DNA of 64,000 nucleotides from assembly GCA_943331005.2 (NCBI GenBank), contig CALQJX020000014.1:42840-106839 (forward strand), written 5' to 3'. Below, in pieces: positions 61,401 through 64,000 of this stretch. The position numbers and the translations under genes are program-made. This DNA comes from Bordetella parapertussis. Lineage in GTDB: Bacteria > Bacteroidota > Bacteroidia > Chitinophagales > Chitinophagaceae. The first letter of the stretch is position 1, and every line of letters starts with the position of its first letter. The notes below the pieces were generated by a model. That model searched no databases and had not been told where the DNA came from. It saw only the letters and a program-made list of their open reading frames with translations.

Positions 61401-64000
61401 CACCTGCAGGTGGTACAAGCCCATACAGCTATGTATGGAGCAATGGTGCTACTACGCAGAACGTAACAGGTCTGGTAGCGGGTACCTATAGCGTAACGAT
61501 CACAGATGCGAACGGATGTACAGTTGTTAAGACTGTAACTATCACACAGCCTTCAGTATTTGCTGCTACTATCACTGGAACAAATGTGAGCTGTAACGGT
61601 GGCGCAAATGGTACTGCTGATTTGACAGTAACTGGCGGTACAACTCCATACACCTATCTGTGGAATGGTGGTGCAACTACGCAGGACCGTACAGGTCTGA
61701 GCGCAGGTACACACAGCGTAACAGTAACTGATGCAAACGGATATACCGTAGCTGCAACAGTAACTATCACCCAGCCAGCTACTTTGGTAGCAACAGCTAC
61801 ATCTACTAATGTAAACTGTAATGGTGGTGCAAATGGTACTATCGACCTGACAGTGACTGGCGGTACAACAGCTTATACATATGTATGGAGCAACGGAGCT
61901 ACTACACAGGATCTGAGCGGTCTGAGCGCAGGTACGTATAGTGTAACAGTAACAGACGCATACGGCTGTACTGCTACTGCAACAAAAACAATTACACAGC
62001 CTGCAACGCTTACAGCTACTGCAAGTTCAACTAACGCCCTTTGCTATGGTTGTGCAAACGGTACTGCAAGTGTAACACCTGCAGGTGGTACAAGCCCATA
62101 CAGCTATGTATGGAGCAATGGTGCTGCTACCCAGAACGTAACAAGTCTGGTAGCGGGTACATACAGTGTAACAATCACAGATGCGAACGGATGTACAGTT
62201 GTTAAGACTGTAACTATCACACAGCCTTCAGTATTTGCTGCTACTATCACAGGAACAAATGTGAGCTGTAACGGTGGCGCAAATGGCACTGCTGATCTGA
62301 CAGTGACCGGCGGTACAACACCATACACATATCTGTGGAATGGTGGTGCTACTACGCAGGACCGTACAGGTCTGAGTGCAGGTACACACAGCGTAACAGT
62401 AACTGATGCAAACGGATATACCTTAACTGCAACAGTCACTATCACACAGCCTGCAACGCTTGTTGCATCAGCTATATCTACCAACGTAAACTGTAACGGT
62501 GGTGCAAATGGTACTATCGACCTGACAGTAACCGGTGGTACAACTGCATACACATACCTGTGGAATGGTGGTGCTACTACACAGGATCTTACAGGTCTTA
62601 CTGCAGCTACGTATAGCGTAACAGTAACAGACGCAAACGGCTGTACTGCTACTGCAACAAAAACAATCACGCAGCCTGCAACACTTACCGCTACTGCAAG
62701 TTCAACTAACGCCCTGTGCTATGGTTGCAACAACGGTACTGCAAGTGTAACACCTGCAGGTGGCACAAGCCCATACAGCTATGTATGGAGCAACGGTGCT
62801 ACTACTCAGAACGTAACAGGTCTGGTAGCGGGAACATATAGCGTAACTATCACTGATGCAAACGGATGTGCAGTTGTTAAGACTGTAACTATCACACAAC
62901 CTTCAGTATTTGCTGCTACTATCACAGGAACAAATGTGAGCTGTAACGGTGGTGCGAACGGTACTGCTGATCTGACAGTGACTGGTGGTACAACTCCATA
63001 CACATACCTGTGGAATGGTGGTGCTACAACACAGGATCGTACAGGTCTTACAGCTGGAACACACAGCGTAACAGTAACTGATGCAAACGGATATACCCTT
63101 ACTGCGACAGTAACGATTACACAGCCGGCAACCCTGGTTGCATCAGCAACATCAACCAATGTAAATTGTAATGGTGGTGCAAACGGTACGATCGATCTGA
63201 CAGTAACCGGTGGTACAACAGCATACACATACCTGTGGAATGGCGGTGCTACAACACAGGATCGTACAGGTCTTACTGCAGGTACATATAGCGTAACAGT
63301 AACAGACGCAAATGGCTGTACTGCTACTGCAACAAAAACAATTACCCAGCCTACTACGCTTACTGCTACTGCAAGTTCGACCAACGCACTGTGCTATGGT
63401 TGTGCAAACGGTACTGCAAGTGTAACACCTGCAGGTGGTACAAGCCCATACAGCTATGTTTGGAGCAACGGTGCTACTACCCAGAACGTAACAGGTCTGG
63501 TAGCGGGAACATACAGTGTAACGATCACAGATGCGAACGGATGTGCAGTTGTTAAGACAGTAACTATCACACAGCCTTCAGTATTTGCTGCTACTATTAC
63601 AGGAACAAATGTGAGCTGTAACGGTGGTGCAAATGGTACTGCTGATCTGACAGTGACTGGCGGTACAACTCCATACACATACTTGTGGAATGGTGGTGCT
63701 ACAACACAGGATCGTACAGGTCTGAGTGCAGGTACACACAGCGTAACAGTAACCGATGCAAACGGATATACCCTTACTGCAACTGTAACTATCACACAGC
63801 CTGCAACGCTTGTTGCATCAGCTACATCTACTAACGTAAACTGTAACGGTGGTGCAAATGGTACGATCGACCTGACAGTAACCGGCGGTACAACAGCATA
63901 CACATACCTGTGGAATGGTGGTGCTACAACACAAGATCGTACAGGTCTTACTGCAGGTACATATAGCGTAACAGTAACAGACGCAAACGGCTGTACTGCT
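55451..64000 (+). CDS. Giant SprB-repeat surface adhesin, 3'-truncated by window
   Basis: One frame stays open for 2,850 codons and leaves at the right edge. The N-terminus has a signal peptide (KFFSLLAAILSLVGNSYAQ); ATG 55499 is an alternative start. Residues about 35-460 are a unique region ending in a cadherin-like module (FDPADGYDGDAIFTYNATNN). Six Ig-like repeats of about 76 residues follow (TYSWSPATGLSCTTCASPVA ... TYTITG), then two of about 73 residues (GGTWSSGNTSIATVG ... ISYILPTGC), one more of the first type and four of the second. From 59,767 a SprB-repeat array runs to the edge. SprB-type adhesins are exported by T9SS and drive gliding on surfaces; the C-terminal sorting signal is outside the window. 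Family is secure; role in gliding is inferred. Confidence 0.9.
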   Translation, partial: MTTNFTPLESNPRATKMKFFSLLAAILSLVGNSYAQVAIQSINSTYTAATTGKQYYARGAQGSPLEGNNYTYKFGTNSGSTNNILNFSSFAVGANTYAYRNMPDAFVKIRRHDNALVSGVRELLWYQGATTSDITDPLLLRQPYQESMEIMFNGARGLNAGTDNIFNNSADGNGNNNNIERFDYIIPSGYSIVASTQEGFIVLERGVAGAHDPFCVAAIKTVDGSGNPTSYSNVVRVTASDYGTTNPISPMYSYVLRKDPSDSKLEISASTDATQGIGGVFIRYSDLGISNGQLVYGYSVFGGDFPTGATGAHVVDYNNTTNFPTNTAPGNGGLDMLAISGIFQLSNALAPIANDVTTPVVCNVTGTGMVSVPTLNAMDLNSGGGIVSYKILSLPPSLSGVLYYVSSGTTYSPVTTGLVLTMAQAASLKFDPADGYDGDAIFTYNATNNFSLISNIAYGTIPVSTIPVVSAGANRSICTGSSVTLTATGADTYSWSPATGLSCTTCASPVANPTTTKTYTITGANTSGCAGVGTITVSVNSLPSISAGSSVSICRGASTTLTASGGSTYSWSPSTGLSCTTCASPVASPTATTTYTVTGTNAAGCSATATVTVTVNALPTLSASSAVTICSGGSIGLSVSGAVSYSWSPATSLSCSTCTTPTANPVTSTIYTVTGTGATGCTNTATVSVSVNPLPAVSAGSGVAICTGSSTALSATGAATYIWTPATGLSCTTCASPTATTTVTRTYTVTGVSAAGCSATSSVTVSVNPLPTISAGSNVAICRGASTVLTATGGVTYSWVGTSGLACGTCTSPSVNPTSTTTYTVVGTNANGCSNSAFVTVSVNPLPTISAGSNVTICNGSATTLTGTGGSTYSWSPSTGLSCATCASASAAPSVTTTYTLTGATASGCSSSATVTVSVNPLAATISGTPSVCIGLNTVLGCSTSGGTWSSGNTSIATVGSATGSVLGVSAGTCTISYILPTGCYTTKTVTVNSNPVIISGTATVCAGLTTTLNCATTGGIWSCGAPSIASIGSLNGVVSAIVAGTATVTYTLPTGCVSTKIVTVNALPSVSAGANVSICLGNSTTLTASGATTYSWSPSTGLSCTTCATPNANPAATQVYTVIGTNANRCSSIANVTVSVNPLPATITGTLNVCTGLSTNLACATTGGTWSCSNTGIAVVGSATGVVTGVASGTAVVSYILPTGCSTTKIVTVNPNPEAITGTASVCVGSTTGLACPTAGGTWSCGSTSIATINSATGLVSGVLNGTAVVTYTLATGCYVTKNITVNPLPSAITGSSVLCASSSTTLSCLPSGGAWSCSNSLVGSIISTTGVLTGISAGTAIVSYTLSTGCLTTSVITINAVPPAITGSSAVCVGANISLSNTASGGTWSCSNSSLASCNSTTGNITGIASGTVTITYSLASGCFSVKTVSVNPAVSVSTTSTNVNCNGGANGTIDLTVSAGTPSYSYSWSNGVYTQDLSGLTAGTYSVTVTDVKGCIATATKTITQPATLVASATSTNVNCNGGANGTVDLTVTGGTTAYAYVWSNGATTQDLSGLSAGTYSVTVTDANGCTATATKTITQPTTLTATTSSTNALCYGCNNGTASVNPTGGTLSYSYLWSNGATSKNISGLVAGTYTVTITDGNGCTLIKTVTITQPSVFAATITGTNVSCNGGSNGAADLTVSGGTTPYTYLWNGGATTQDRTGLSAGTHSVTVTDANGYTVTATVTITQPATLVASATSTNVNCNGGANGTIDLTVTGGTAAYTYVWSNGATTQDLSGLSAGAYSVTVTDANGCTATATKTITQPTTLTASATSVNVSCNGGSNGSIDLTPAGGTNPYTYLWNGGATTQDRTGLTAGTYSVTVTDANGCTATATKIITQPATLVASATSTNVNCNGGANGTIDLTVTGGTTAYTYVWSNGATTQDLSGLSAGTYSVTVTDANGCTATATKTITQPATLTATASSTNALCYGCNNGTASVTPAGGTSPYSYVWSNGATTQNVTGLVAGTYSVTITDANGCTVVKTVTITQPSVFAATITGTNVSCNGGANGTADLTVTGGTTPYTYLWNGGATTQDRTGLSAGTHSVTVTDANGYTVAATVTITQPATLVATATSTNVNCNGGANGTIDLTVTGGTTAYTYVWSNGATTQDLSGLSAGTYSVTVTDAYGCTATATKTITQPATLTATASSTNALCYGCANGTASVTPAGGTSPYSYVWSNGAATQNVTSLVAGTYSVTITDANGCTVVKTVTITQPSVFAATITGTNVSCNGGANGTADLTVTGGTTPYTYLWNGGATTQDRTGLSAGTHSVTVTDANGYTLTATVTITQPATLVASAISTNVNCNGGANGTIDLTVTGGTTAYTYLWNGGATTQDLTGLTAATYSVTVTDANGCTATATKTITQPATLTATASSTNALCYGCNNGTASVTPAGGTSPYSYVWSNGATTQNVTGLVAGTYSVTITDANGCAVVKTVTITQPSVFAATITGTNVSCNGGANGTADLTVTGGTTPYTYLWNGGATTQDRTGLTAGTHSVTVTDANGYTLTATVTITQPATLVASATSTNVNCNGGANGTIDLTVTGGTTAYTYLWNGGATTQDRTGLTAGTYSVTVTDANGCTATATKTITQPTTLTATASSTNALCYGCANGTASVTPAGGTSPYSYVWSNGATTQNVTGLVAGTYSVTITDANGCAVVKTVTITQPSVFAATITGTNVSCNGGANGTADLTVTGGTTPYTYLWNGGATTQDRTGLSAGTHSVTVTDANGYTLTATVTITQPATLVASATSTNVNCNGGANGTIDLTVTGGTTAYTYLWNGGATTQDRTGLTAGTYSVTVTDANGCTA
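56880..59766 (+). repeat. Ig-like coding repeats of two types
   Basis: Within the adhesin gene. Type 1, about 228 bp, is marked by TCTTGYACTACATGT-like sequence near 56951, 57179, 57407, 57636, 57863, 58091 and in one later copy at 58650-58880. Type 2, about 220 bp, is marked by GGNACCTGGAGTTGC-like sequence near 58288, 58508, 58955, 59173, 59393 and 59613. Copies within each type are diverged, unlike the SprB array. Confidence 0.8.
59767..64000 (+). repeat. SprB-repeat array with three-unit higher-order period
   Basis: About 19 units with mean length 225 bp (75 residues) inside the adhesin gene. Three variants can be told apart. A contains NVNCNGGANGTIDLTV. B contains STNALCYGC and ITQPSVF. 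C contains TNVSCNGG and DANGYT. Order: A A B C A A A B C A B C A B C A B C A. The landmark CTATGGTTG in B lies at 61369, 62044, 62719 and 63394, exactly 675 bp apart; the first B (60244) is 1,125 bp, or five units, before the second. Confidence 0.9.

Noticed and set aside
57382..63903. Many long minus-strand open frames rich in Val/Ala/Pro (for example 62104-62670 and 62806-63384)
   Set aside because: They are antisense to the SprB and Ig-like coding repeats and repeat with the same 225-bp period. The plus strand carries one uninterrupted frame with a signal peptide and known domains.
59767..64000. Regular tandem repeats as a CRISPR array
   Set aside because: The unit is 225 bp, an exact multiple of three, and fully coding. 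There are no short repeats with unique spacers and no cas genes.
1..64000. Insertion sequence, prophage or integrase genes
   Set aside because: No transposase, integrase, phage structural or plasmid replication gene was recognised anywhere in the window.

Overview
The window comes from a member of the phylum Bacteroidota, most likely the Chitinophagaceae/Sphingobacteriales side. The evidence is consistent throughout. There are TonB-dependent receptors ending in an aromatic residue, many lipoproteins, secreted proteins with a type IX secretion (T9SS) type A sorting domain, a GldN-like protein and a giant adhesin with SprB repeats. GLPGLI, DUF4397, DUF4271 and DUF5689-like families are present. 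Most strikingly, the Bacteroidota -7 promoter element TAnnTTTG recurs immediately upstream of many start codons. Most of the window is ordinary chromosome with short intergenic gaps, frequent convergent pairs and perfect hairpin terminators.

Layout. 1-5.1 kb: a lipoprotein start, a TonB receptor and two exported nucleases, which may form a nucleic-acid scavenging locus. 5.1-8 kb: an overlapping minus-strand operon for a CDP-3,6-dideoxyhexose (reductase and 2-epimerase) and a family 2 glycosyltransferase, cut off upstream by what looks like a truncated gene and about 0.9 kb of repeat-bearing non-coding DNA. 8.9-12.1 kb: a secreted T9SS cargo, a VOC protein, a Bor-like lipoprotein, two small accessory genes (one a 59-residue acidic zinc-ribbon-like protein) and tRNA-Lys. 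12.1-16.7 kb: a TonB receptor, rpe, a TPR lipoprotein and a small membrane protein. 16.8-26.1 kb: mfd, a GLPGLI/outer-membrane-barrel pair and a FUSC-type membrane protein. 26.2-31.5 kb: a CstB-like persulfide dioxygenase-rhodanese fusion, an orphan response regulator, a lipoprotein and a fused E1 dehydrogenase. 31.6-40.5 kb: hemW, bioB-bioF-bioD, a short GldN-like protein, an exported FrnE/DsbA-like oxidoreductase, a TPR histidine kinase and a DUF4397 lipoprotein. 40.7-44 kb: a B12-dependent ribonucleotide reductase. 44.1-49.2 kb: an NHL-propeller T9SS protein and a DUF3298-like lipoprotein separated by three near-identical blocks of intergenic repeats. 49.2-54.9 kb: a PaaG-like hydratase, small secreted proteins, DUF4271-hemD and feoB.

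From 55,451 to the right edge a single open frame of 2,850 codons encodes an adhesin. It has an N-terminal region, two kinds of Ig-like repeats and a tandem array of SprB repeats. The SprB array has a 225-bp unit and, in its later part, a three-unit higher-order period of exactly 675 bp. The gene continues beyond the window.

The strongest candidates for something new are the nuclease/TonB locus, the orphan GldN-like protein, the higher-order SprB array, the repeat-flanked module at 44-49 kb, a pair of distant related non-coding elements (8.2 and 49.0 kb), the small two-gene accessory unit at 11.2-11.6 kb, and a palindrome in front of the biotin operon. All family names come from reading the translations by eye; no database search was run.
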